A DNA stretch of 64,000 nucleotides from Thaumasiovibrio subtropicus (GTDB lineage Bacteria > Pseudomonadota > Gammaproteobacteria > Enterobacterales > Vibrionaceae): contig NZ_AP023055.1 of NCBI RefSeq assembly GCF_019703835.1, positions 1,612,001 to 1,676,000 of the forward strand, read 5' to 3'. Every line of letters starts with the position of its first letter. Position 1 is the first letter of the stretch. This document shows positions 8,538-17,765 of the stretch, in pieces. Below the pieces are notes generated by a model. The model made no database searches, was not told the DNA's origin, and saw only the letters and a list, made by a program, of their open reading frames with translations. The position numbers and the translations under genes are program-made.

Positions 8538-8639
8538 AAGTATTCAAGCGCTGCTGTGTAGAGGTGAGTCTTTCAGGCAGACGGCAGCAGCAACTTGAAC
8601 AGGCGGGATAGAATACTGTTTCTCTATGCACTAACGCGA

Positions 8640-10202
8640 TTAGTCGCGTCCAGCGAACCAGTCGGCTTTCTTCGCGCCAGGCATTTCAGTCGGCGGCGTC
8701 TGCGCTAACTTGCGAGCACGAAGACCTTGCACGATCGGTAAGCAAAGCGCTAACACCGCACAAATCATTATTCCTAACGTCAATGGGCGTTCGTAAAGGA
8801 AGCTGAAACTACCGTCTGAGATGGTCAAGGAGCGACTGAGGTTTTTCTCCATAATGTCCCCCAAGATAAAGCCCAGCAGCATGGGCGCCATCGGAAAATT
8901 CAGTAACTTTAGAAATGTCGCAATAATCGTGATCAACACCATCAACTGGATATCAAACGCGTTGAAGCTCACCAAATACACACCAGTGATCGAGAAGAAC
9001 AAGATCAACGGGATCAGGATCGGGCGTGGTATCGCCAACAATCTCGAGATATAGGGGATCAAAGGCAAGTTCAAGATCAACAAGACGATGTTGCCAAAGT
9101 ACATAGAGATAATCACCGACCAAAAGACATCCGGATTATCAACAAACAAACGTGGCCCCGGTTGAATCCCATAAGCAATCAATGCGCCCAGCATGATGGC
9201 GGTCGTCCCTGACCCCGGGATGCCAAGTGTTAATAGAGGGACAAATGACCCGGTTGATGCCGCATTATTCGCGGATTCCGGCGCAGCCAAACCTCTCAGA
9301 GAGCCCTTACCAAATTTTTCTTTCTCCTCTTTTGAGGCAAAGTTCCGCTCCATACCGTAACTTAGGAAAGAGGCTATCGTTGCACCTGCACCGGGTAAAA
9401 CGCCAACAAGAAAGCCAAATACGGAAGAGCGCCCAATCGTCGGGGCCACCGTTTTTACTTCTTCTTTATTGAGTTTCATACTGCCCAGCGCCCCCATATC
9501 CATTTGGGGATCTTTAAGCTTGTGCTCTCCTCGCATCACGGTCATCACCACTTCGGTCAGCGCAAACGTCGCCATCGCCAAGAGCAAAAAGCTAATGCCA
9601 TCAATTAAATTGACGTTATCGAAGGTGAAACGGGGAATGCCTGACATAACATCATTGCCTACCGTCGAGATCATCAAGCCAAACACTGTCATCATTAAGG
9701 CTTTGATCACCTGCCCTTTTCCTGAGAATGCTGCCACGGCCGTCAATCCTAAAGCCATCAACGCGAAGTAATCCGCAGACTGAAAGCTCAGTGATACTTT
9801 CGCCAGAGCCGGGGCGGCAAACAGCAAGATCAACGCACCGATAGTCCCGCCTGTGAAGGAGGAGTAAGCCGCTAGCGCCAGTGCTTTACCTGCTTGATTT
9901 TTCTGCGCCATTGGATATCCATCAAACGCAGTGACCACTGTGCTCGCGCACCCCGGCGCATTGATCAAAATCGATGACGTAGAGCCACCAAAGATCGCTC
10001 CATAATAGACCCCAGCCATCAAGATAATCCCTGAGGCAGGATCCAAGCCATAAGTGATCGGCACCATCAAAGCAATAGCAGAAATCGGCCCTAAGCCCGG
10101 TAACATGCCGATGAAAGTACCGGCAAAACAGCCCACAACAACCATTAAAATGTTAAAGGGCATAATGGCTGTTGAAAGCCCAGAAGTTAATCCATCAAAC
10201 AT
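8640..10202 (-). CDS. tctA: Tripartite tricarboxylate transporter large permease TctA
   Basis: 520 residues and about a dozen membrane segments. TctA hallmarks are visible: the FIGMLPGLGPISAIALMVP motif near residue 30, YYGAIFGGSTSSILINAPG near 85, and the repeat LVGVLPGAGATIASFLSY plus LLTLGIPGSGTTAIMLGAL in the second half. It forms the channel of a secondary, ion-driven importer with TctB and the periplasmic TctC. It is the last gene of tctCBA, starting 2 bases after the tctB stop. Substrates in this family are citrate and related tri/dicarboxylates; the exact one here is not readable. Confidence 0.93.
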   Translation of the reverse strand: MFDGLTSGLSTAIMPFNILMVVVGCFAGTFIGMLPGLGPISAIALMVPITYGLDPASGIILMAGVYYGAIFGGSTSSILINAPGCASTVVTAFDGYPMAQKNQAGKALALAAYSSFTGGTIGALILLFAAPALAKVSLSFQSADYFALMALGLTAVAAFSGKGQVIKALMMTVFGLMISTVGNDVMSGIPRFTFDNVNLIDGISFLLLAMATFALTEVVMTVMRGEHKLKDPQMDMGALGSMKLNKEEVKTVAPTIGRSSVFGFLVGVLPGAGATIASFLSYGMERNFASKEEKEKFGKGSLRGLAAPESANNAASTGSFVPLLTLGIPGSGTTAIMLGALIAYGIQPGPRLFVDNPDVFWSVIISMYFGNIVLLILNLPLIPYISRLLAIPRPILIPLILFFSITGVYLVSFNAFDIQLMVLITIIATFLKLLNFPMAPMLLGFILGDIMEKNLSRSLTISDGSFSFLYERPLTLGIMICAVLALCLPIVQGLRARKLAQTPPTEMPGAKKADWFAGRD

Positions 10203-10204
10203 AA

Positions 10205-10678
10205 TTAGCCTCCCAGCATTACCGAAAAGATCCGCCCAGGAGCCAGATAGATATCAAGTAGCTGAGTCAAAACAAACCAAAAAACAACCGCAAACGGGAC
10301 AGAGGCTAGCAGTAGCACCTTGACCCGTTTCTCACCGAGTATCCAATAACCACCAATCAAAAACAGCGCCGTCGAGAGCATAAATCCAATCCACTCGAGT
10401 GCCGCGGAGAACAGCAGCATTAACACCAATAATTTGATCATCAGAGTGAAGCTGAGACCGTGGAATGAGAGTTTATCTTCTGCCTTACGGCTAGCCGTCA
10501 CAATTTGAATCACCGCAAGCCCCGCACCCATAATGGCAAGTGCGTTGGGTAGCGATCGAGCGTGAAATACCTCGAACTCATCACCCGGAAACAGCGTGAT
10601 TTGACCAGCATAATAGCCATATAACAAAGAGAAACAGAGGAACAGCAAGCCCCCAATGTGGTCTTTAGTAATGATCAT
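10205..10678 (-). CDS. tctB: Tripartite tricarboxylate transporter small permease TctB
   Basis: 157 residues with four hydrophobic segments (DHIGGLLFLCFSLLYGYYAG at the start, then three around residues 80-150), the length and topology of TctB. It is encoded between tctC and tctA and pairs with TctA in the membrane. A hairpin at 10696-10735 separates it from tctC and may reduce its expression relative to the binding protein. Confidence 0.88.
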   Translation of the reverse strand: MIITKDHIGGLLFLCFSLLYGYYAGQITLFPGDEFEVFHARSLPNALAIMGAGLAVIQIVTASRKAEDKLSFHGLSFTLMIKLLVLMLLFSAALEWIGFMLSTALFLIGGYWILGEKRVKVLLLASVPFAVVFWFVLTQLLDIYLAPGRIFSVMLGG

Positions 10679-10695
10679 GTCGTCTTCCTATTCGA

Positions 10696-10735
10696 ACAAA
10701 CAAAAGACGCCGACCAGCCTGCACTGGTCGACGTG
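10696..10735 (-). terminator. Intra-operon attenuator-like hairpin between tctC and tctB
   Basis: On the minus strand GACG(T)CGACCAG pairs with CTGGTCG(G)CGTC around a 6-base loop and is followed by TTTTGTTTG. It sits in the tctC-tctB gap. This layout commonly stabilises the upstream message or causes partial termination, so that binding protein exceeds permease. Confidence 0.6.
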
Positions 10736-10740
10736 GTTGC

Positions 10741-11721
10741 TTAATTCAAGAACCCAAGCTCTTTCATTAAGCTGCCAACCTGCTTCTCCTGCTCTTCTAA
10801 GAATTTCACGAACTCTGGACCCGGCTTGTAGATTTCTGCCCAGCCGTAACGATCCCGTACCGTGGTCCAAGCATCGGTTTCATACATCTTTTCAAGTACT
10901 TCAAGATAATCTTGAACCTTCTCATCACTGACACCTGGTGGCGCAAAGAAACCACGCCAGTTAGTAAAGGACGCGTCATAGCCGAGTTCTTTCAACGTCG
11001 GCACATCTTGTGCAGCACTAGAACGCTCATCCCCTGTCATCGCCAAAATTCTGACTTCTCCGGCATCAGCGAGCGCTAAGGCTTCACTCAACCCAGTTGA
11101 TAGCACTTGCGTTTCTCCTGAAAGCAAACCCGCCATTGCCTTTCCGCCTGCGTCATAGGCAAGGTATTTCACTTGACGGGGATTGCCTCCCGCCGCTTTA
11201 AAAGCGAGTGCCGCGACCAAGTGATCCATACCTCCTCGAGAAGATCCCCCCGCAACGGTGACCGAGCGCGGATTGTCGAGGTAAGCATCCACTAATTGTT
11301 TAAAGTCTTTGTATGGCGAGTTTGCGGGTACAACAAAAGCGGCATAGTCACCAATGGTGGCAGCAACGGGGGTTAAGTCGCGGAAAGATTGTGGAAAGAC
11401 TTTAGACAATGAGCGAATGACAATCGGGGTAGAGTTCACCATCAAGGTATCCTCTGACTGCTCCGCCGTCTTAATGAGATACGCAATCGCTTTACCGCCA
11501 CCGCCGCCTGACATATTTTCATAAGAAACTGTCTCGACCAGATTGGATTTAGACAGCGCTTCACCCGTGCCACGCGCCGTGCTATCCCAACCACCGCCAG
11601 CACCACCAGGCACTAAAAAGTGGATTTCATCGACACTCGCCTGAGCACTAAATGCCACACTACTTGCGATGCACGCAGCGACCAGAGTTACACGTTGCTT
11701 GGATAAAAATTGGCTGAACAT
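10741..11721 (-). CDS. tctC: Periplasmic tricarboxylate-binding protein TctC
   Basis: 326 residues with a signal peptide (residues 1-29, cleavage near FSAQA-S). The TctC/Bug fold is recognisable from IHFLVPGGAGGGWDSTARG, VAGGSSRGGMDHLVAAL and YDAGGKAMAGLLSGE. It captures a carboxylate in the periplasm and delivers it to TctAB. First gene of tctCBA. It is divergent from the CitA/CitB-type two-component genes with 164 bp between, a classic arrangement for induction by the transported substrate. Confidence 0.92.
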   Translation of the reverse strand: MFSQFLSKQRVTLVAACIASSVAFSAQASVDEIHFLVPGGAGGGWDSTARGTGEALSKSNLVETVSYENMSGGGGGKAIAYLIKTAEQSEDTLMVNSTPIVIRSLSKVFPQSFRDLTPVAATIGDYAAFVVPANSPYKDFKQLVDAYLDNPRSVTVAGGSSRGGMDHLVAALAFKAAGGNPRQVKYLAYDAGGKAMAGLLSGETQVLSTGLSEALALADAGEVRILAMTGDERSSAAQDVPTLKELGYDASFTNWRGFFAPPGVSDEKVQDYLEVLEKMYETDAWTTVRDRYGWAEIYKPGPEFVKFLEEQEKQVGSLMKELGFLN

Positions 11722-11839
11722 ATCTTGTCCTCGTTTTTGTTTGTTCTAAGAAGATATGCGCTAATCTGTGCCCCGCAAAGCTTGTAAAAATAATGTTAAT
11801 AAGAAACTTATTCGTCATTTTGTTCATAATGTTCACAGT

Positions 11840-11864
11840 ATGTTACCGCCAAAACATGTAACAT
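11840..11864. promoter_or_regulatory. Inverted repeat in the tctC / sensor-kinase intergenic region
   Basis: ATGTTAC (11840-11846) and GTAACAT (11858-11864) are exact inverted arms 11 bases apart, between the divergent tctC and sensor-kinase starts. It is a candidate binding site for the response regulator at 13603. Confidence 0.4.
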
Positions 11865-11885
11865 TACCGCAACGAATAGCAAGCA

Positions 11886-13532
11886 ATGATGAGTCGAATG
11901 CAGAAGCTGATCTCCCTCCGCCACCTGCGTTTAAAGCCCAGGATGGTACTGATACTCGGCCTAATCACTTTGTTACAAACAGGTGTATTAGGACAATTTG
12001 CGATTGGGTATCTCGATAAAGCGCTAGACAACCAGATCGGTCAACAAGCGGTCCGTGTTGCCCAAACGATCGCTGCAAATCCAGCCGTGATCTCGGCAAT
12101 TCAAACCCGCGACATGCACTATCTCATTCCTGTCAGCCAAGCTGTGACACACGCTACTGAGGCAGCTTTTGTGGTCATTGGTGATCATCAAGGCCTCCGC
12201 CTCGCGCATCCTAATCCCGAGAAACTCGGCCGCTCCATGTCGGATGACGATGAAGATCAAAACGATCTGGTGTTAGTGCAAGGAGAAAGCTACATCACGA
12301 AGGCGCATGGCAGCATAGGTCCATCCATGCGTGGCAAAGCGCCAGTGTTTGATCAACACGGCGAGATCATCGGCATTATTTCGGTTGGCTTTATGCTTGA
12401 TACTGTGGAAGCCACTGTAAGTAAGCACCGACTATCAATGATAACGGCCATTGCACTCTCTTTTCTCTTCAGTGTGATCACCGCAATGTGGTTTGCCAAT
12501 CATTTCAAAAAAGCCATTTTCGACCTAGAGCCCGAGGAAATTGCGCGGCTCTTTCAAGAGAGAAACATCACGCTAGAGACCGTCAGAGAAGGGATCGTCT
12601 CAATCAACCAACGCGGTATCATCACCACTTTCAACAAAGCCGCGATGCAAACGTTGCAGCTTGATCAGTCGGTCAATTATCAAGGCCTGCATATACTCGA
12701 TGTATTACCTGATAGCGGCATGCTTGATGTCCTACAATCCGGCGAAGCTCAATTGGATCAAGAAGTCTGGCTTCAAGATCACAACTTGATCGTCAATCGA
12801 ATCCCACTCACGCAAGGTGACACTGTCACTGGAGTAGTCTCTAGCTTCAGGCTAAAAAACGAAGTGGATCTCGTCAGTCGTAAACTTACACGTATTCGCC
12901 AGTACGCCGAAGGACTTCGCAGCCAATCGCATGAGTACAATAACAAACTCCATACCATCGCTGGCTTAATACAAATCGGTGCGCATGATAAAGCACTGGC
13001 CTTGATAGGCAATGAGACTCAGCACCATCAGAGTTTTATTCATCAGCTCATGAGTGTGACGAATGACAGTGTGTTAGCTGGCTGTTTGATGGGCAAATAC
13101 AATCGCGCTCGTGAACTAGGGCTCACATTAGAAATAGAAGAAGAAAGCCAAATGCGAGAGATTCCAGCCGCCCTACCCCATGATCAACTCGTGAGTATCT
13201 TAGGTAATCTGCTCGATAACGCACTAGAAGCAACCTTAAGCCACACAGGCATGGGAGGCACCGTGAAACTTAGCATGACGGATCTCGGCAAAGAGTTGAT
13301 TTTCGAGATAGAAGATCAAGGCCGCGGGCTCAATAGCCATGAACAAGCTAAGATATTTGAGCAGGGTTACACCACGAAAAAGACCGAAGGCCATGGTATC
13401 GGCTTACACTTAGTTAAAAATTTAACCGCACACCTGCATGGCCTTATCACCATTGATTCACCGGTATCGAACCAAGAAGGGTGTCGCTTTACGCTCTATC
13501 TGCCCAAAAGCGCGCCCTGCGAAAGTGATTAG
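11886..13532 (+). CDS. CitA/DcuS-family sensor histidine kinase
   Basis: 548 residues. A membrane helix at about 18-38 and another near 185-200 bracket a periplasmic PAS-like domain with the CitA/DcuS pattern (AAFVVIGDHQGLRLAHPNPEKLG; GIISVGFML). A cytoplasmic PAS domain follows. The phosphoacceptor helix has SHEYNNKLHTIAGLIQIG (His near residue 354) and the ATPase has LLDNALEA and GHGIGLHLVKN. By family, it senses external citrate or dicarboxylates and phosphorylates its partner regulator. It is divergent from tctCBA. The start lacks a strong ribosome binding site; the ATG at 11898 is an alternative. Confidence 0.9.
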   Translation: MMSRMQKLISLRHLRLKPRMVLILGLITLLQTGVLGQFAIGYLDKALDNQIGQQAVRVAQTIAANPAVISAIQTRDMHYLIPVSQAVTHATEAAFVVIGDHQGLRLAHPNPEKLGRSMSDDDEDQNDLVLVQGESYITKAHGSIGPSMRGKAPVFDQHGEIIGIISVGFMLDTVEATVSKHRLSMITAIALSFLFSVITAMWFANHFKKAIFDLEPEEIARLFQERNITLETVREGIVSINQRGIITTFNKAAMQTLQLDQSVNYQGLHILDVLPDSGMLDVLQSGEAQLDQEVWLQDHNLIVNRIPLTQGDTVTGVVSSFRLKNEVDLVSRKLTRIRQYAEGLRSQSHEYNNKLHTIAGLIQIGAHDKALALIGNETQHHQSFIHQLMSVTNDSVLAGCLMGKYNRARELGLTLEIEEESQMREIPAALPHDQLVSILGNLLDNALEATLSHTGMGGTVKLSMTDLGKELIFEIEDQGRGLNSHEQAKIFEQGYTTKKTEGHGIGLHLVKNLTAHLHGLITIDSPVSNQEGCRFTLYLPKSAPCESD

Positions 13533-13602
13533 CCAATCGTTCTGAACGCAAAGTCATGACACTTAAACGCATAGAGATGAATGAGACGAATAAAGAGGCC
13601 TT

Positions 13603-14286
13603 ATGATCAAACTTGTTATCGCAGAAGATGACCCACAGATTGCAGAAATTCAACGCCGCTTTGTCGAAAGAATAGAAGGCTTCGAGGTCGTCGGCATTGC
13701 TCATGGCATTGAAGAAGCACGAGACCTCATTGAAGTCTTAAAGCCTCAACTCATCTTACTTGATAATCACTTTCCCACAGGGACAGGCCTGAACCTACTC
13801 AAAGAATGGCGGGCAAACGACATCAGTACTGATGTCATATTGATCACCGCGGCAACCGAAGTCGACACCCTTAAAACTGCAATGCGTCAGGGGATCTTTG
13901 ATTACATCCTCAAACCTGTTGTGTTTGAGCGGTTGCAGTCTTCTCTCCAAAATTACGCGCTGCACTACGCAAAACTACAACAACTCGGATCTTTGCTACA
14001 AAGCGACGTCGACGGCTTGTTAAAACCAACGGACTTAGATGCTCAGCTTCCCAAAGAACAACGCCTACCCAAGGGGGTTGATGGCCTGACGCTGGACAAG
14101 GTGCGCGACGTGTTTTCTCAGCAAAGCGACGCGCTCAATGCAGAAGAGGTTGGGCAAATGATTGGCGCAAGCCGAACCACAGCAAGACGATATCTCGAAT
14201 ACTTAGTATCAACCGACGAGCTCACCGCCGCTGTTTCATATGGCAGTGTTGGAAGGCCAGAAAGACGCTACGCCAAAGTGACCTAA
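13603..14286 (+). CDS. CitB/DcuR-family response regulator
   Basis: 227 residues. The receiver domain has the acidic pair EDD (8-10), the phospho-acceptor Asp in LLLDNHFP (about 54), the conserved Thr in LITAA (about 82) and Lys in YILKPV (about 105). The C-terminal HTH contains EVGQMIGASRTTARRYLEYL, typical of CitB/DcuR. It is the cognate partner of the kinase 70 bp upstream and probably activates tctCBA. It may bind the inverted repeat at 11840-11864. Confidence 0.9.
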   Translation: MIKLVIAEDDPQIAEIQRRFVERIEGFEVVGIAHGIEEARDLIEVLKPQLILLDNHFPTGTGLNLLKEWRANDISTDVILITAATEVDTLKTAMRQGIFDYILKPVVFERLQSSLQNYALHYAKLQQLGSLLQSDVDGLLKPTDLDAQLPKEQRLPKGVDGLTLDKVRDVFSQQSDALNAEEVGQMIGASRTTARRYLEYLVSTDELTAAVSYGSVGRPERRYAKVT

Positions 14287-15031
14287 ACTGCCCAGCATCG
14301 CTGACAGTAAATTTCCGTCTCCATTGATTAAAAAGAATTTACCCGGTTCATCCAACTCTGCAATCACAGCATCAGCGACCAAGCAGCAGCATACTCATGA
14401 GGCATTAATGGTACCCTAATGTCCATCCAACCCAAGATATCACCTGCCATGTACTCGCATGCATGAGTATAAATACACGTAGAATAGGCTTTACCATGGC
14501 GTAATCACCAAGATGGTGTCATTCCCACGAGATAAATCACCATGGAAATTCACTTTAAGCATACTTAAAAATGGACTTCTTTCTCATCTCAAAGCCAACA
14601 AATTCAAGATAAGTGTTATTAATTGAGAAAGGATATCATTTAAAAAATAACACTTTCTGAGTAGTTAAAATAACATGCCTATTATTTCGGCATTAATTAG
14701 ACCGCGTTATAAAATAACCTAAAGACGAATGAACTCGCTTTGACAATAACAAAAATTTAATAATAATCCTGTCAGAACCAACTAGCCCCAGAGAAGATCA
14801 CGACCCATAATCAACCCAAACTGATTGTTCGGTCAGAATAAACCCTTGTTTACATTTAACTTTAGACAACTTACAAGACACACCAGTATTGATATCTGTA
14901 TAACTATCACCATTGGTTCATTTTTTCATCAAAGAGGTTACATTAATGTAAACCAAAGCCTCGCTATTTCGATATGCTGTGCTATTTTCTAAATAAGCTG
15001 TAACTTTCTTAAGTTTGTTGGACAGTAAAAA
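14287..15031. other. 745-bp AT-rich intergenic region, no gene seen
   Basis: It contains an imperfect palindrome near 14450-14470 (TACTCGCATGCATGAGTA) and long A/T tracts ahead of the chemoreceptor gene. No open frame with a ribosome binding site was found. Confidence 0.5.
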
Positions 15032-16993
15032 ATGAATCTAGACAATTTCTCTATCGCAAAAAAACTCGCAATTACTCCAGTCATTTTGATCATCATCATC
15101 TTGGCTATTGTATTCACCAGCAGCAAGCTGATGAACTCCATGTCAGAAGACCTTCGCTCCATCTCATTTGATCTCGCTCCCGATACGGAACTGGCGGCAA
15201 ATGTGACAGATGCGATGTATCAGCTTCGCTTAACGGTAAAGAACTATATTCAGACGGGTGATGACAAGTTCGCAACGCGCTTTGAAGAGCACGCTGATAA
15301 TCTCCAAACACTTATGACACAGTCGTATCAAGAAATCCAAAATCCTCAACGTGTTCAAATGCTTGATACCATTAAGAAACACGAGATGGAGTACTTCACC
15401 ATCTTTAGAGACACTGTGGTCACAAATCAGCGCTTAAGAAACGGGCATGTTCGCGATTACCTCAACACCGAAGGCCCGCAGATAGAAAAGCTGCTAACCC
15501 GTGTTATGGACTCAGCCAGTAAAGACGGTGACATTGAAGCAGCCTATCATGCTGGTAAGTCATTGCGTTCGCTCCTTTTAGGCCGTCTCTATGTCTCCAA
15601 GTTCTTAGTTGAAAATCAGCCATCTCAAGTCGATCGCTTCAACAAAGAACTGACCGACTCGTTGAGTAAGATCGACCTGTTACTCGATCAGCTCCAAAAC
15701 CCACAACGACGTGCGTGGACTAATGAAGCGAAAACCCTCATTAGTGACTACATCAGCAAGTCTAACGAAACCAGTACGTTTATTTTCGAACGCAATAAAG
15801 GCATAAAAGAACTCGACACCATCGGTCCGCAAATCGCGGCAGAAATCGCCGGCCTTCGTGCATCTATCGCAAGTTCGATGGAACAAGCAGCAACCACCGC
15901 AGAATCCAACAAGGACAGTGCTATCAATGCGCTTGTGTTGGGCTCTCTTATTGCTATCGCCTTTGGTATCTTGCTCTCTGTCATCGCGACGCGTGTTATT
16001 GTACGCAAAGTGAACGATACCAATTCCGTGCTAAGTGATATTGCACAGGGTGAAGGCGATCTGACTAAACGTATTCCCGTCTCTGGTACAGATGAGCTTG
16101 CGCAGCTTGCACAAAACTACAATGCCTTTGCCGAGAAAATGCAAAACTCCATTATCCAACTTGCCGACGCCGCAGGTAGCCTCTTGAGTTCGGCCTCTGA
16201 TCTGTCTGATAAAGCGAACTCAACACAAAGCGATATCACTGAACAACAAGGCCAAGCGCAGTTAGTTGCATCAGCGATGACGGAAATGGCCGCGAGTGCG
16301 CAGGAAGTGAGTTCGAGTGCGACCCAAGCCGCTGACCTTGCACAAAATACGTCTAAAGAGGCGGAGCAAGGTAGCCGTACGGTACTAAATGCGACGCAGT
16401 CGATGGGTAACTTATCTAGCCAGATTAGCGATGCCAGTGACACCGTAGAAGCGGTACGCGCAGACAGTGAGCAAATTGGTTCGGTGCTCGATGTTATTCG
16501 CAGTATTGCCGAACAAACCAACTTGCTTGCCCTCAATGCTGCTATCGAGGCAGCCCGTGCTGGTGACCAAGGCCGTGGATTCGCGGTGGTTGCGGACGAA
16601 GTTCGCTCACTCGCCTCACGTACGCAAGATTCAACCGAGGAAATACAGACCATCATTGCAAGTTTGCAAGATCGCTCTGAATCGGCGAGTCAAGCGATGC
16701 AGCGCAGTCGCGAGAGTGCTGACGAGACGATGAAGCAAGTAGAATCCGCAGAGCACGCACTAACCTCTATCGCCGAGTTTGTGGGCCAAATCAACGCGTC
16801 CATCACTCAAATTTCTGCTGCGGCTAACCAGCAGGCGATTGCTTCCGATGAAGTCAGCCAGAACGTCAACGGTATGTCTGATATCTCAGTGAAGACACTG
16901 CAGCAATCAGAAGAGACGACGGAGCAAGCCCAGTCACTCAGCCGCTTAGGTGGTGAGGTGAATGATATTCTAGGTCAGTTCCGTATTCGTTAA
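15032..16993 (+). CDS. Methyl-accepting chemotaxis protein
   Basis: 653 residues. Membrane helix 1 lies near residues 11-31. A helical-bundle periplasmic sensor follows (about 32-295), then membrane helix 2 near 298-322 and a HAMP domain (about 322-375). The cytoplasmic coiled coil carries the hairpin tip EQTNLLALNAAIEAARAGD and GRGFAVVADEVRSLASR near residues 492-525, which bind CheA/CheW. Methylation-type Glu/Gln-Ser/Ala repeats flank it. It transmits ligand binding to flagellar chemotaxis. A Rho-independent terminator follows the stop. No C-terminal CheR-binding pentapeptide is present. The ligand is unknown. Confidence 0.95.
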   Translation: MNLDNFSIAKKLAITPVILIIIILAIVFTSSKLMNSMSEDLRSISFDLAPDTELAANVTDAMYQLRLTVKNYIQTGDDKFATRFEEHADNLQTLMTQSYQEIQNPQRVQMLDTIKKHEMEYFTIFRDTVVTNQRLRNGHVRDYLNTEGPQIEKLLTRVMDSASKDGDIEAAYHAGKSLRSLLLGRLYVSKFLVENQPSQVDRFNKELTDSLSKIDLLLDQLQNPQRRAWTNEAKTLISDYISKSNETSTFIFERNKGIKELDTIGPQIAAEIAGLRASIASSMEQAATTAESNKDSAINALVLGSLIAIAFGILLSVIATRVIVRKVNDTNSVLSDIAQGEGDLTKRIPVSGTDELAQLAQNYNAFAEKMQNSIIQLADAAGSLLSSASDLSDKANSTQSDITEQQGQAQLVASAMTEMAASAQEVSSSATQAADLAQNTSKEAEQGSRTVLNATQSMGNLSSQISDASDTVEAVRADSEQIGSVLDVIRSIAEQTNLLALNAAIEAARAGDQGRGFAVVADEVRSLASRTQDSTEEIQTIIASLQDRSESASQAMQRSRESADETMKQVESAEHALTSIAEFVGQINASITQISAAANQQAIASDEVSQNVNGMSDISVKTLQQSEETTEQAQSLSRLGGEVNDILGQFRIR

Positions 16994-17018
16994 ACAGCTT
17001 CGGGATATCCAACCTCAA

Positions 17019-17046
17019 CAGCACCTCCGGGTGCTGTTTTCTTTTC
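17019..17046 (+). terminator. Rho-independent terminator of the chemoreceptor gene
   Basis: CAGCACC and GGTGCTG form a 7-bp stem with loop TCCG, followed by TTTTCTTTTC. Confidence 0.85.
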
Positions 17047-17337
17047 TAGTGGCAACCACTGGTGGCGTACATGTCATCTCTAGCTTCATGTCAACGGCTC
17101 TCTTTATTATATCCCCCTTCGCTGACGACTTTCTTAGCAACTATTTGCTTGGCTATTTGACAAACACTAGCCATCAAGATCATGGCCAATCCCCAAGAGA
17201 GCGCTTTCGGATGCGGGCTAACGCTTCGAAACACAAAGAAAAGGTATCAAGGAGTGACTCACACTGCTAACCCAGAATCAAAACGCTATAGACGCGCCAT
17301 TCTGACATGTTATCTGAGCTCATCAGGCTTATAACTC

Positions 17338-17693
17338 GCTTTTGATCTAGCCCGTTACCTTTTAACCGCAACTTGCTAACAAGCCTAGACCTTCTCACTG
17401 AACAAGCATCTTGAGGCTACTTGAGTATCTATACTCAAGCCACCTCAAGCTGCAGGATTCAGAAGCAGACTAGCGCGTCGAGTTCAAGGCAAAGGTGTGA
17501 AGGAATGGCTTTCCCCTTTCGAACACCTTTAACGCAGAAATTGGGGCGCTAGTTGCTTCCCGAAGGGCGAGTTTTCTAGGCTCGCCACCTTTGTTACTGC
17601 TTTTTGATTTAGTCCACTAGACCTTCAAAGCAGTGCCTCGATGGCAAACCTAGAAACTCTCGCTGAACATACACCTTGAGGTGGCTTGAGTAT
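17338..17693. repeat. Palindromic intergenic repeat module (copies B, inverted D and C)
   Basis: Copy B (17338-17428) ends CATCTTGAGGCTACTTGAG. It is followed by an inverted partial copy D (17431-17462) beginning ATACTCAAGCCACCTCAAGC. Together they make a roughly 65-bp imperfect palindrome from CTGAA to TTCAG. A second direct copy C occupies 17602-17693 (ends CACCTTGAGGTGGCTTGAG). Copy A is at 8344-8432. The module fills most of the gap between the chemoreceptor and the chitinase and has no coding potential that I can support. Confidence 0.65.
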
Positions 17694-17708
17694 ATTTTCT
17701 TTCGCCAT

Positions 17709-17734
17709 AAAAAAGGCCCCGCTTGTGCAGGGCC
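17709..17734 (-). terminator. Rho-independent terminator of the chitinase gene
   Basis: On the minus strand GGCCCTGC...GCGGGGCC forms a GC stem followed by TTTTTTATGG, just past the chitinase stop codon. Confidence 0.8.
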
Positions 17735-17765
17735 AATCTAAGGTTAAGGCTTAGCTATGTGGTAA

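Noticed and set aside
16117..16656. Long antisense open frame inside the chemoreceptor gene
   Set aside because: Ser/Ala-rich shadow of the conserved chemoreceptor coiled coil, without a ribosome binding site.
17031..17270. 79-codon frame after the chemoreceptor
   Set aside because: It begins inside the terminator hairpin and has no ribosome binding site.
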